From positions 1-64,000 of the forward strand of contig NZ_JACHXD010000001.1 of assembly GCF_014191875.1 (NCBI RefSeq): a stretch of 64,000 nt of DNA. Reading direction: 5' to 3'. A program made the translations under genes and the position numbers. How positions within the stretch are numbered: the stretch's first letter is position 1; every line of letters begins with the position of its first letter. This DNA comes from Pseudoduganella violacea. Its GTDB lineage: Bacteria > Pseudomonadota > Gammaproteobacteria > Burkholderiales > Burkholderiaceae_D. Positions 9,610-17,652 of the stretch are shown one piece after another. The notes beneath the pieces were generated by a model. That model saw only the letters and a list, made by a program, of their open reading frames with translations. It ran no database searches and had not been told where the DNA came from.

Positions 9610-10107
9610 CTATTTGATACGCGTGAGGGTGGGGCGGCTGCCTTTTTTGGGCGGTTCGCCGCCGTCGTCCGGACCCTTGTCCTCGTCCTCGCTGGCCGGG
9701 GCCGGGGCGCTGGCGGGAACGGCCGACAGCACCGGCGCGGGGGCCGCTGGCGCGTCGGATTCAGGCGCGTCTTCCGCCGCCGCCGAGGCCATGCCCAGCA
9801 GCGGTTCGAAGGCCATGCCCTGGCCGTTTTCGTTGGCGTAAATCGCCATTACATTGTTGACCGGGATGTAAATCTCGCGCGACACGCCGCCGAAGCGGGC
9901 GTGGAAGTAGATCGCGTCGTTGTCCATCTTCAGGGACGACGTGGCGCCGTAGCTGATGTTGAGCACGATCTCGCCCTTCTTCACGTACTCCATCGGCACG
10001 CGGGTGGCGCCATCGACTTTCACCGCCAGGTAGGGGGTGTAGCCGCAGTCGGTGCACCATTCGTAAATGGCGCGCAGCATATAGGGCTTGGTTGAGATTT
10101 CAGACAT
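9610..10107 (-). CDS. sspB: ClpXP protease specificity-enhancing factor SspB
   Basis: SspB is a small cytoplasmic adaptor that binds the ssrA tag of stalled-ribosome products and delivers them to ClpXP. The protein is about 165 residues. The folded domain (~1-110) starts MSEISTKPYMLRAIYEWC and includes GEIVLNISYGATSSL and FGGVSREIYIPVNNVMAIYA. A long Ala/Pro/acidic disordered linker follows, with a short C-terminal basic tail (RPTLTRIK) that in the family docks on the ClpX zinc domain. I chose the start at 10107; an in-frame ATG seven codons upstream (10128) is less like the family. It follows sspA on the same strand, the usual pair. Confidence 0.93.
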   Translation of the reverse strand: MSEISTKPYMLRAIYEWCTDCGYTPYLAVKVDGATRVPMEYVKKGEIVLNISYGATSSLKMDNDAIYFHARFGGVSREIYIPVNNVMAIYANENGQGMAFEPLLGMASAAAEDAPESDAPAAPAPVLSAVPASAPAPASEDEDKGPDDGGEPPKKGSRPTLTRIK

Positions 10108-10185
10108 ATTGAAAACCAGATAAAACACGGCGCGCCGGCCTGGGGCCGCACGCGCCGGAAAGTCAGTGACAGACGTGTGCCGCGC

Positions 10186-10797
10186 TTAGCGGCGCATCAC
10201 CTTCTCGGATGGGGTCAGCGCTTCGATATAGGCCGGACGCGAGAAGATGCGCTCGGCGTATTTCATCAGCGGGGCGGCCGTTTTCGACAGTTCGATGCCG
10301 TAATGGTCGAGGCGCCACAGCAGCGGAGCCACGGCCACGTCCAGCATGGAGAACTCGTCGCCCAGCATGTATTTGTTCTTCAGGAACAGCGGGGCCAGCG
10401 TGGTCAGACGGTCGCGGATTTCCGCGCGCGCCTTGTCGTGGCTCTTGTCGTTGGCCTTGGCGCGCTCGCTTTCCAGCGTGTGCACGTGGACGAACAACTC
10501 TTTTTCGAAGTTGAACAGCATCAGGCGCGCGCGCGCGCGCATCAGCGGATCGGCCGGCATCAGTTGCGGATGCGGGAAGCGTTCGTCGATGTATTCGTTG
10601 ATGATATTCGATTCGTACAGAATCAATTCGCGTTCGACCAGGATCGGCACCTGGCCGTAGGGATTCATGGTCGAAATATCTTCCGGCTTGTTGAACAGGT
10701 CAACATCGCGCACCTCAAAGTCCATGCCTTTTTCGAACAGGACCAGACGGCAACGTTGGGAGAATGGACAAGTAGTACCCGAGTAGAGAACCATCAT
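10186..10797 (-). CDS. sspA: Stringent starvation protein A (GST-fold RNA polymerase-associated protein)
   Basis: SspA is a glutathione-S-transferase-fold protein that binds RNA polymerase and acts in starvation and stress gene control; it lacks transferase activity in characterised members. The 203 residues show a thioredoxin-like N domain (VLYSGTTCPFSQRCRLVLFE, NPYGQVPILVERELILYESN) and a helical GST C domain. Length matches the family. Two adjacent ATGs occur at 10797 and 10794. It is upstream of sspB, with about 80 bases between them, and downstream of petC, the standard betaproteobacterial arrangement. Confidence 0.93.
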   Translation of the reverse strand: MMVLYSGTTCPFSQRCRLVLFEKGMDFEVRDVDLFNKPEDISTMNPYGQVPILVERELILYESNIINEYIDERFPHPQLMPADPLMRARARLMLFNFEKELFVHVHTLESERAKANDKSHDKARAEIRDRLTTLAPLFLKNKYMLGDEFSMLDVAVAPLLWRLDHYGIELSKTAAPLMKYAERIFSRPAYIEALTPSEKVMRR

Positions 10798-10879
10798 GTT
10801 TGTAGTTCCTTAGAAACAAAGGGGGCGATACCGCCGAGCGGATCACCCCAGATCGGGCCTGCTTGATTGGCAGGCCGCG

Positions 10880-10907
10880 TGAAACACGCGCCGGACAAGC
10901 CGGCGCG
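10880..10907 (-). terminator. Hairpin after petC, probable terminator
   Basis: CGCGCCGG and CCGGCGCG (10887-10894 and 10900-10907) pair around a 5-base loop just past the petC stop. On the minus strand the stem is followed by TGTTTC, a weak T tract. A second 7-bp hairpin GGCCTGC/GCAGGCC lies at 10856-10876. Together they could reduce read-through from the bc1 operon into sspA. Confidence 0.45.
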
Positions 10908-10912
10908 CTCTC

Positions 10913-11677
10913 TTATTTAACTTCTTTCCAGTACGACGCGTTCAGGCGCCATGCCAGCAGTGCAAAGCCGGTCAGGAAGATCAGCACCCAGACGCCCAGC
11001 TTCTTGCGAGTCTGTTGCGCGGGTTCCGCCATCCATTCCATGTAGCCGACCAGATCCGCCACCTGGGTGTCGAAATCGATCTTGCTCAGGGTGCCCGGCG
11101 TCACCTGCTTGAAGCCGGTGAACTTGTGCACGCTCTTGCTTGGGTCGTGCGGATCTTTTTCATTGACGAAGACCGCCTCCTGCACGCCCTGCATCTGCCA
11201 CAGCACGTGCGGCATCGCCACGTTCGGTACAACCATATTGTTGTAGCCGGTCGGACGCGCCTCGTCTTTGTAGAAGGTACGCAGGTAAGTATACAGGTAG
11301 TCGCCGCCGGTGCCGGCAGGCGAAGCTTTTGCGCGCGCGATCACCGACAGATCCGGCGGCACCACGCCGAACCAGGCCTTGGCATCCTTGGCCTGCATGG
11401 CGGTGGTCATCATTTCGCCCACTTTTTCATCGGTGAACAACAGGTTGGCCTTGATCTGGTCTTCGCTCAGCCCCAGGTCACGCAGGCGATTGTAACGCAT
11501 GGACGAGGCATTGTGGCAGTTCAGGCAGTAGTTGACGAACAGCTTGGCGCCATTCTGCAGTGCCGCCATATTGTGCGAACGGTCCGGCGCCTTGTCCAGC
11601 GGGTGGCCACCTTCACTTGCGAAGGCAAGGCCTGGCAGCAGGGCCAGGATGGCGAGCAGTTTCTTAGGAAAATTCAT
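10913..11677 (-). CDS. petC: Cytochrome c1 of the bc1 complex
   Basis: Cytochrome c1 takes electrons from the Rieske centre and passes them to soluble or membrane cytochrome c on the periplasmic side. The 254-residue precursor has a signal peptide (residues 1-20, ending GLAFA) and a single c-type haem site C51-L-N-C54-H55. It also has the c1-family segment NASSMRYNRLRDLGLSEDQI and a C-terminal membrane anchor (LGVWVLIFLTGFALLAWRLN). The Met haem ligand region near MPHVLWQMQG is present. It is the third gene of the petABC operon, about 35 bases after petB. Confidence 0.95.
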   Translation of the reverse strand: MNFPKKLLAILALLPGLAFASEGGHPLDKAPDRSHNMAALQNGAKLFVNYCLNCHNASSMRYNRLRDLGLSEDQIKANLLFTDEKVGEMMTTAMQAKDAKAWFGVVPPDLSVIARAKASPAGTGGDYLYTYLRTFYKDEARPTGYNNMVVPNVAMPHVLWQMQGVQEAVFVNEKDPHDPSKSVHKFTGFKQVTPGTLSKIDFDTQVADLVGYMEWMAEPAQQTRKKLGVWVLIFLTGFALLAWRLNASYWKEVK

Positions 11678-11712
11678 GTATCAATCCTTTTGCTTAGCGT
11701 TCGGGTCGTCGA

Positions 11713-13125
11713 TTAGTGCGGATGGAAAGTCACGCGATCCGGCACTTTCTTGAACGTACCCGCGGCGCTCCACCATGGCATCAGCAGGAAGAAGCCGAAG
11801 TAGTACAGGGTGCACACTTGCGAAACGATGGTGCCGATCACGCTTGGCGCCTGGGTACCAAGGTAGCCCAGGGTCACGAAGGCGATGGCCAGCAGCGCGT
11901 ACACATACTTGTGCCAATCAGGACGATAACGGATCGATTTCACCGGCGAGTGGTCCAGCCATGGCAGGAAGGCCAGGATCACGACGGAACCGCCGAAGAA
12001 GACCACGCCCCAGAATTTCGCATCCAGCACGCTCGGCAGCATGCCGACGATGGCCACCAGGGCGCCCACGGCAATCGCCGCCTTGACCTGGAAGGACAGG
12101 CGCGATTTCAGCCACAGGAAGGCGACGTAAGCGGCGGTACCGGCCATCAGCACCCACATGAAGTCGGCGGTGGTGGCGCGCAGCACCGAGTAGAACGGCG
12201 TGAAGTACCAGGTCGGCGCGATGTGCAGCGGGGTTTTCAGCGAATCGCCCGGCAGGAAGTTGTTATATTCCAGGAAATAACCCCCCATTTCCGGCGCGAA
12301 GAACACGACGGCGCTGAAGATCAGCAGGAAGATCGAGACGCCGAACAGATCGTGCACGGTGTAGTAAGGGTGGGAAGGAATCGAATCCACCGGGTGGCCG
12401 TCGGCGCCCAGGTTTTCTTTGACTTCGATGCCGTCCGGATTGCTCGAACCGACTTCGTGCAGCGCGATCAGGTGGGCCGCCACCAGACCCAGCAGCACCA
12501 GCGGGATCGCGATCACGTGGAAGGCGAAGAAGCGGTTCAGGGTCGCGTCGGACACCACGTAGTCGCCGCGGATCCACAGCGACAGGTCAGGGCCGATCAG
12601 CGGAATGGCGCCGAACAGGTTGACGATCACCTGGGCGCCCCAGTACGACATCTGGCCCCATGGCAGCAGGTAGCCGAAGAAGGCTTCGGCCATCAGGCAT
12701 AGGAAGATGGCGAAACCAAACAGCCAGATCAGCTCGCGCGGCTTGCGGTAGGAGCCATACATCAGACCACGGGTCATGTGCAGGTAGACGATGATGAAGA
12801 ACGACGAGGCGCCGGTCGAGTGCATATAGCGCACCAGCCAGCCCCACGGTACTTCACGCATGATGTATTCGACCGAACCGAAGGCCAGGTTGGCGTCCGG
12901 CTTGTAGTGCATGGTCAGGAAGATGCCGGTGACGATCTGCAGCACCAGCACGAACATGGCCAGGGAACCGAAGATGTACCAGAAGTTGAAGTTTTTCGGA
13001 GCGTAGTATTTGCCCCATTGGTCGTTCCACAGCTTGGTCAGCGGGAAGCGGTCGTCGATCCAGCCCACCGCCTTCTGCGCCACCGGCGCGTCGGCTGGGA
13101 ATTTGGTTTCCTTGAAAGCCGCCAT
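11713..13125 (-). CDS. petB: Cytochrome b of the bc1 complex
   Basis: Cytochrome b carries the two haems and both quinone sites (Qo and Qi) of the Q cycle. The 470-residue protein has eight or nine predicted membrane helices. It has the conserved bacterial pattern GWLVRYMHSTGASSFFIIVY, LPWGQMSYWGAQVI and FHVIAIPLVLLGLVAAHLIA with the haem histidines, and the Qo-site PEWY-like region reads as PTWYFTPFYSVLRA. Length is typical of proteobacteria that have the C-terminal extension. It starts 2 bases after the petA stop and is clearly co-transcribed. Confidence 0.96.
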   Translation of the reverse strand: MAAFKETKFPADAPVAQKAVGWIDDRFPLTKLWNDQWGKYYAPKNFNFWYIFGSLAMFVLVLQIVTGIFLTMHYKPDANLAFGSVEYIMREVPWGWLVRYMHSTGASSFFIIVYLHMTRGLMYGSYRKPRELIWLFGFAIFLCLMAEAFFGYLLPWGQMSYWGAQVIVNLFGAIPLIGPDLSLWIRGDYVVSDATLNRFFAFHVIAIPLVLLGLVAAHLIALHEVGSSNPDGIEVKENLGADGHPVDSIPSHPYYTVHDLFGVSIFLLIFSAVVFFAPEMGGYFLEYNNFLPGDSLKTPLHIAPTWYFTPFYSVLRATTADFMWVLMAGTAAYVAFLWLKSRLSFQVKAAIAVGALVAIVGMLPSVLDAKFWGVVFFGGSVVILAFLPWLDHSPVKSIRYRPDWHKYVYALLAIAFVTLGYLGTQAPSVIGTIVSQVCTLYYFGFFLLMPWWSAAGTFKKVPDRVTFHPH

Positions 13126-13127
13126 GG

Positions 13128-13736
13128 TTATGCCTCGCCTTTCTCGTCTTTACCGATCAGGATCTTGCTGTCGCTCAGGTACATATGGCGCGGTACGGGC
13201 AGATTGTCCGGCGCCGGCTTGTTCTTGAATACGCGGCCGGCCATGTCGAAGGTCGAACCGTGGCATGGGCAGAGGAAGCCGCCTTGCCAGTCGTCCGGCA
13301 GGGAAGGCTGGGGGCCGGAGGCGAATTTGGTCGATGGCGAGCAGCCCAGGTGGGTACAGATGCCGACGGCTACCAGGATTTCCGGCTTGATCGAGCGGTG
13401 CTCGTTCATGCAGTACTCGGGCGTGAATTCGGCTGGGTTGCGTTGGGAGTCGGCGTCGGCCAGTTGGTTATGGGTTTTTTTCAGCGACGCCACCATTTCC
13501 GGGGTGCGCTTCAGAATCCAGACCGGCTTGCCGCGCCATTCCACGGTTTTCATCTCACCGGGCTGCAGGGAAGAGATATCCACCTCAACCGGTGCACCGG
13601 CGGCTTTCGCCCGTTCCGATGGCTGGAATGTACTTACCAAGGCTCCCGTAGTACCCAAACCGACCACCCCACCCGCCGCGCACGTGGCGACGAGCAAGCC
13701 GCGTCGGCTGGAATCGACCTGCTTTTCGTTACTCAT
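13128..13736 (-). CDS. petA: Ubiquinol-cytochrome c reductase iron-sulfur (Rieske) subunit
   Basis: The Rieske protein oxidises ubiquinol at the Qo site and moves to deliver the electron to cytochrome c1. The 202 residues contain an N-terminal membrane anchor with a twin-arginine signal (SRRGLL, residues 10-15). The two cluster-binding boxes are CTHLGC (127-132) and CPCHGS (156-161), with both Cys and both His ligands present. It is the first gene of petABC. Its upstream region contains a MITE-like element that ends about 40 bases from the start codon, so its promoter may lie in or beyond that element. Confidence 0.96.
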   Translation of the reverse strand: MSNEKQVDSSRRGLLVATCAAGGVVGLGTTGALVSTFQPSERAKAAGAPVEVDISSLQPGEMKTVEWRGKPVWILKRTPEMVASLKKTHNQLADADSQRNPAEFTPEYCMNEHRSIKPEILVAVGICTHLGCSPSTKFASGPQPSLPDDWQGGFLCPCHGSTFDMAGRVFKNKPAPDNLPVPRHMYLSDSKILIGKDEKGEA

Positions 13737-13777
13737 ACAAACCCCAATCAGTCAAAATGCGAATCTTATTTATTTAA

Positions 13778-13865
13778 GAACTCGTTCCGAAACGGCGATG
13801 GGGGCGATACAAGTCCCGCCCAGCAAAAAGCTGCAACAACTCCATGGCCATTTTGAAACGAGTTC
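13778..13865. mobile_element. MITE-like element, 88 bp with 24-bp terminal inverted repeats
   Basis: The ends GAACTCGTTCCGAAACGGC (left) and, inverted, GAACTCGTTTCAAAATGGC (right) match closely over 24 bp, with four differences. The element is flanked on both sides by TAA (13775-13777 and 13866-13868), a possible 3-bp target duplication. The 40-bp centre has no gene. The size, terminal repeats and flanking triplet fit a non-autonomous relative of an insertion sequence with short target duplications. It sits between petA and mscL. The parent element is not in this window. Confidence 0.65.
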
Positions 13866-13989
13866 TAAGCGTTAATAGAGCTTCTAGCAACCTTAAATTA
13901 TAAGGTAAGCTCAAAGCGATTTAAAGAAAAACCGTTTGCAATCCAGGATTGTGCCCGCATTTGGCGAAATTTCCCAGCATGCAACAGAT

Positions 13990-14019
13990 TTGCGGCAAAA
14001 ACGGAAAAAACTGTATGAT
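13990..14019 (+). promoter_or_regulatory. Probable sigma70-type promoter of mscL
   Basis: TTGCGG (13990-13995) and TATGAT (14014-14019) are separated by 18 bases and lie 33 bases before the mscL ATG. A good CGGAGG ribosome binding site follows at about 14039-14044. Confidence 0.5.
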
Positions 14020-14051
14020 CGGCGAAACATTCAAACTCACGGAGGTGCCAT

Positions 14052-14474
14052 ATGGCCATGTTGCAGGAATTTAAAGACTTTGCCATGAAGGGCAATGTGA
14101 TCGACCTGGCGGTCGGCGTGATCATCGGCGCGGCCTTCGGCAAGATCGTCGATTCGCTGGTGCAGGACATCATCATGCCGCCCATCGGCAAATTGCTGGG
14201 CGGGCTCGATTTCGCCAACTATTATGTGCCGCTCAATGGCCAGGCGGCCAATCTGAGCCTGGCCGAGGCGAAAAAGCTGGGCGCCGTCCTTGCTTACGGC
14301 AACTTCCTGACCATCCTGCTAAACTTCGTCATATTGGCTTTCGTGATCTTCCAGATGGTGCGCCTGATGAACAAGGCCCAGCGCAAGGAAGCCGCGCCGG
14401 CCGCCGCCGAACCGGCACCGCCGGCGGAAGATATCGTGCTGCTGCGCGAAATCCGCGATGCCTTGAAGCGCTAA
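14052..14474 (+). CDS. mscL: Large-conductance mechanosensitive channel MscL
   Basis: MscL is a homopentameric inner-membrane channel that opens under membrane tension and releases solutes during hypo-osmotic shock. The 140 residues show the N-terminal amphipathic helix ([20 protein letters not shown]), the Gly/Ala-rich pore helix TM1 ([20 protein letters not shown]), a periplasmic loop, TM2 ([20 protein letters not shown]) and a charged C-terminal helix bundle with an Ala/Pro insert. The length is normal. It is a single-gene unit. Confidence 0.96.
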   Translation: MAMLQEFKDFAMKGNVIDLAVGVIIGAAFGKIVDSLVQDIIMPPIGKLLGGLDFANYYVPLNGQAANLSLAEAKKLGAVLAYGNFLTILLNFVILAFVIFQMVRLMNKAQRKEAAPAAAEPAPPAEDIVLLREIRDALKR

Positions 14475-14497
14475 GCCCCCTCCCCGGCCAGGGAGCG

Positions 14498-14526
14498 GAC
14501 AGGCCGTGCGCGCGGCCTGTCTTAAT
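14498..14526 (+). terminator. Hairpin after mscL
   Basis: GACAGGCCG and CGGCCTGTC form a 9-bp stem with a 6-base loop 24 bases past the mscL stop, followed by TTAATATATTAG. The T tract is poor, so efficiency is uncertain; the next gene begins within 20 bases. Confidence 0.5.
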
Positions 14527-14540
14527 ATATTAGAAACACC

Positions 14541-15704
14541 ATGCGAAGACTCTGGTTATTGTTTGCGCAAACGGTGACCATTGTCCTGGCACTGTACTTC
14601 GTCTATTCCGCCCTGCGCCCGGCGCGCGAGGCGCGCGCGCCCGAGCGCGCGCAGCAGCTGGGCACCACCACCCGCCCCGCCGTGCTGCTGGAATCGACCG
14701 GCGGCGCGCCCCAGGCCGGCTCTTACCGGGCCGCGGCCGGCCGCGCCATGCCAGCCGTGGTCAATATCCTCACCTCGAAAACGCCGAAGCGCCAGCATCC
14801 GCTGAGCCGCGATCCCTTCTTCAAGCGCTTTTTCGGCGAGCGCGAACGCGATGGCGATGAAGAGGAACAGAACAGCCTCGGTTCGGGCGTGATCGTCAGC
14901 CAGGAAGGCTATATCCTGACCAATAACCATGTGGTCGACGCCGCCGACGAAATCGAGGTGGTGCTGGCCGACGGCCGCAAGGCCGCCGCCAGCGTGGTCG
15001 GCACCGACCCGGAAACCGACCTGGCCGTCATCAAGATCAATCTGGAGAAGCTGCCCGTCATCGTGCTCGGCCACGACGAGCAAGCCCGCGTCGGCGACGT
15101 GGTGCTGGCCATCGGCAATCCCTTCGGCGTGGGCCAGACCGTCACTATGGGCATCATCTCCGCGCTGGGCCGCAACAATCTGCACATCAACCATTTCGAG
15201 AATTTCATCCAGACCGACGCCGCCATCAACTTCGGCAACTCGGGCGGCGCCCTGATCGACACCAACGGCAATCTGCTCGGCATCAATTCGGCCATCTATT
15301 CGCAAAGCGGCGGCTCGGTGGGCATCGGCTTCGCCATTCCCGTCACCACCGCCAAGTCGGTGCTGGAATCGATCATCCGCAGCGGCCACGTGGTGCGCGG
15401 CTGGATCGGCGTCGAGTCGCAGGAGATCACGCCCGAACTGGCGCACAGCTTCGGCCTGCAACGCGACAGCGGCGCCATCATCGCCGGCGTGGTGCGCAAC
15501 GGCCCGGCCGACCGCGCCGGCATGCGTCCCGGCGACATCCTGCTGTCGGTGGACGGCAAGCCGGTGAAGGACACCAATGAAATGCTCAACCTGATCGCCC
15601 AGCTGCAACCGGGCGGCCAGTCCAGGATGCGCGTGCTGCGCAAGAGCCGCGAAACCGAACTCGAACTCACCGTGGGCAAACGCCCTGTCACCAAAACCAA
15701 GTAA
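14541..15704 (+). CDS. Membrane-anchored HtrA/Do-like serine protease, single PDZ domain
   Basis: HtrA-family proteases degrade or sense damaged periplasmic proteins. The 387-residue protein starts with one membrane anchor (residues ~5-23) instead of a cleavable signal. A chymotrypsin-like domain follows with His130 (TNNHVVD), Asp160 (ETDLAVI) and Ser234 (FGNSGGAL), so the triad is complete. A single PDZ domain covers about 290-370 (RNGPADRAGMRPGDILLSVDG). Anchor plus one PDZ is the DegS layout, and DegS triggers the sigma-E response; the central sequence is also close to DegQ/MucD-type enzymes. Which substrate or pathway it serves here cannot be told, as no rseA/rpoE genes are nearby. Confidence 0.9.
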   Translation: MRRLWLLFAQTVTIVLALYFVYSALRPAREARAPERAQQLGTTTRPAVLLESTGGAPQAGSYRAAAGRAMPAVVNILTSKTPKRQHPLSRDPFFKRFFGERERDGDEEEQNSLGSGVIVSQEGYILTNNHVVDAADEIEVVLADGRKAAASVVGTDPETDLAVIKINLEKLPVIVLGHDEQARVGDVVLAIGNPFGVGQTVTMGIISALGRNNLHINHFENFIQTDAAINFGNSGGALIDTNGNLLGINSAIYSQSGGSVGIGFAIPVTTAKSVLESIIRSGHVVRGWIGVESQEITPELAHSFGLQRDSGAIIAGVVRNGPADRAGMRPGDILLSVDGKPVKDTNEMLNLIAQLQPGGQSRMRVLRKSRETELELTVGKRPVTKTK

Positions 15705-15715
15705 AACGGAAACCT

Positions 15716-16405
15716 ATGCATCTGCGCGACCTGACCCGCTATCTGCAAGAACTCAGCGAAAACAATAATCGACCCTGGTTCATCATGAACAAACCGCGCT
15801 ACGACATCCTGCGCGAGGAATTCCTGGAGCTGGTCACCCAGGTCATTACGGAAGTCGGCAAGTTCGATCCGGCCGTCAAGTTCTGCAATCCGAAGAAGGC
15901 CATGTTCCGCATCAACCGCGATGTGCGCTTCGCCCACGACAAAAGCCCGTACAAGACCAATTTCTCGGCCGCGCTGGCGCCCAACGATATGCGCCGTCCC
16001 ACCATGGCGGGCGGCCCGACCTACTACTTCCAGCTCAATAAGGAAGGCATGCTGCATTTCGGCGCCGGCGAATACATTCCGCCGCCGCACCGCTTGCGCG
16101 CCCTGCGCAAGCATATGGTGGAAGACGCGGCCGGCTTCCGCAAGGTATTGAACAACAAGGCGCTCAAGACGCGCTACGGCACGATCCAGAACGAGGGCAA
16201 GCTGCAGCGCCCACCCAAGGGCTTCGACGCCGATCATGAACACATCGAGTTCATCAAGCTGAAAAGCTTCTTCATCTGGACCGAGGTGAAGATAGAGCTG
16301 AACAAGCCCGAACTGCTGCTGCCGCAGATCGCGGCCGGCCTGAAGGATTCGCTGCCCCTCGTGACCTGGATGCGCGAGGCCAAAACGGAGGAAGAAGAGA
16401 GCTGA
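15716..16405 (+). CDS. DUF2461 domain-containing protein
   Basis: A 229-residue soluble protein of the DUF2461/TIGR02453 family, recognisable from an N-terminal LRDLTRYLQELSENNNRPWF and a central RINRDVRFAHDKSPYKTNFS. The segment FGAGEYIPPPHRLRALRKHM follows. Function is unknown for the family. No signal peptide or membrane segment is present. It starts only 12 bases after the protease gene and is probably co-transcribed with it. A strong inverted repeat follows at 16477-16508. Confidence 0.88.
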   Translation: MHLRDLTRYLQELSENNNRPWFIMNKPRYDILREEFLELVTQVITEVGKFDPAVKFCNPKKAMFRINRDVRFAHDKSPYKTNFSAALAPNDMRRPTMAGGPTYYFQLNKEGMLHFGAGEYIPPPHRLRALRKHMVEDAAGFRKVLNNKALKTRYGTIQNEGKLQRPPKGFDADHEHIEFIKLKSFFIWTEVKIELNKPELLLPQIAAGLKDSLPLVTWMREAKTEEEES

Positions 16406-16476
16406 TTTTCCTGCACTTTTCACTCTGCACGCCCCGCCCTTCCCCTGCGCTTTTCCCTCCCCGCTGAGTTTCATAC

Positions 16477-16508
16477 GCGAACTTGAGCCGAATCTGGCTC
16501 AAGTTCGC
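16477..16508. repeat. Perfect 13-bp inverted repeat, terminator-like
   Basis: GCGAACTTGAGCC and GGCTCAAGTTCGC flank the 6-base loop GAATCT, about 70 bases after the DUF2461 gene. Neither side has a good T tract (TTAAACGC follows on the plus strand), so it may be a weak terminator, a transcript-stabilising hairpin, or a regulator site for the next gene. Confidence 0.6.
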
Positions 16509-16632
16509 TTAAACGCATTTCAAGTCGCCAAAAATGCAGTTCGTCGCAAGTCCATAGAGTTGGACAGGGCGCTTCTCTATAGTTCACTCATCGGAACACG
16601 AAACACGCAGCGAACTGACAAGGAGAGCACAA

Positions 16633-16830
16633 ATGAACATCGCCAAACACATGGAAGCCATCTTCATCGTGGCAGCAGTACTGGGCGGCGCCAGCGCCAT
16701 GGCAACGGCGGCCGTACCGGCAAGCGCCAAGGCCAATGCGCCTGTGGTGGCCAAGGCCCCCGCCGGCGATATGCAAGTGGTGACGATCACCGCGAAACGC
16801 CTGAGCGCCGCCGAAAAAGCCGCCCTCTGA
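16633..16830 (+). CDS. Small secreted hypothetical protein (65 aa)
   Basis: A short ORF with an excellent AAGGAG site 7-8 bases upstream. It encodes a hydrophobic N-terminal segment (IFIVAAVLGGASAMATAAVP) that looks like a signal peptide with cleavage near residue 25-28. An Ala/Lys-rich mature part follows, ending MQVVTITAKRLSAAEKAAL. The motif VTITAKRL recurs in small exported proteins of this family of bacteria, to my recollection, without known function. The TGA overlaps an ATG of the next frame (16830), suggesting coupling to the downstream gene. Confidence 0.6.
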   Translation: MNIAKHMEAIFIVAAVLGGASAMATAAVPASAKANAPVVAKAPAGDMQVVTITAKRLSAAEKAAL

Positions 16831-16871
16831 TGATGTTCCACCAACCGCATCCCCTGACGACGGAGCACTCG

Positions 16872-17636
16872 ATGAACAAGTTTATCAACGCAACGATGAT
16901 GGCTGTGACCCTGTATGCCAATGCCAGCACCATGGCGATGGCGGCCGAAACGGCAAGCGAGTCGCGCCAGGTCGATGCGCGCGTCGTCAAGGTGGTGCTG
17001 GATGGGGTGATCGACCTGCACCTGAAACAGGGGCCGGCGGCCTCGCTGGTGGTGTCGGGCGACAAGCGCTATCTGCAAAAGATCACCATCACGCAAAACG
17101 GGCAGACCCTGCGCATCGGCACCGAGCTGCGCGGCATGCATCTCTCCAGCCCGAATCTGCGCGCCGAGCTGACGCTGCCGAATCTGCGCGAGCTGGTCTC
17201 ATCGGGCGTCGGTTCCGCCGTCGTCACCGGTTTCGACGGCGAAGAAATGCGCCTCTCGCTGGAAGGCGCGGGCGCCGTCACCATGACCTCGCACTTCAAG
17301 AGCTATGACGCGCGCCTCAGCGGCGTGGGCAGCATGACGGTGAATGCGGGCGACACCGAAAACATCGACCTCAATCTGCGCGGCGCGGGCCAGATTGTCA
17401 TCGCCGGGCAAAGCAAGAAGCTGCGCGCCAAACTGGGCGGCATCGGCAGCCTCGATGCGCAGCAATTGCGCGCCGACAGCGTAGACGTCGACATGAGCGG
17501 CCTTGGTGGCGCCACCGTCTATGCCAAGAATTCGGCCAATCTGCGCCTGAGCGGCATGGGATCGGCCACCGTGTATGGCCGTCCCACCAGCCGCCAGTCC
17601 AGCTCACGCGGACTGGGTAGCGTGGCCTGGCAGTAA
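16872..17636 (+). CDS. GIN/head domain (DUF2807) secreted protein
   Basis: The 254-residue protein has a signal peptide (MNKFINATMMAVTLYANAST, cleavage near MAMAAETA) and then a DUF2807 auto-transporter-adhesin head (GIN) domain. This is a right-handed beta-helix built of short repeats such as LRELVSSGVGSAVVTG, SLEGAGAVTMT, LSGVGSMTVNA, LRGAGQIVIAG and LGGIGSLDA. The family's biochemical role is poorly defined; it is exported to the envelope. Start at 16872 is supported by GGAG ten bases upstream; the frame is also open from an ATG at 16830, which would add 14 residues before the signal. A strong terminator follows. Confidence 0.85.
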   Translation: MNKFINATMMAVTLYANASTMAMAAETASESRQVDARVVKVVLDGVIDLHLKQGPAASLVVSGDKRYLQKITITQNGQTLRIGTELRGMHLSSPNLRAELTLPNLRELVSSGVGSAVVTGFDGEEMRLSLEGAGAVTMTSHFKSYDARLSGVGSMTVNAGDTENIDLNLRGAGQIVIAGQSKKLRAKLGGIGSLDAQQLRADSVDVDMSGLGGATVYAKNSANLRLSGMGSATVYGRPTSRQSSSRGLGSVAWQ

Positions 17637-17652
17637 AACTTTCTCTCCATGC

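Noticed and set aside
16560..16583. TTGGAC/TATAGT as the promoter of the small secreted-protein gene
   Set aside because: The spacing is only 12 bases, too short for a sigma70 promoter.
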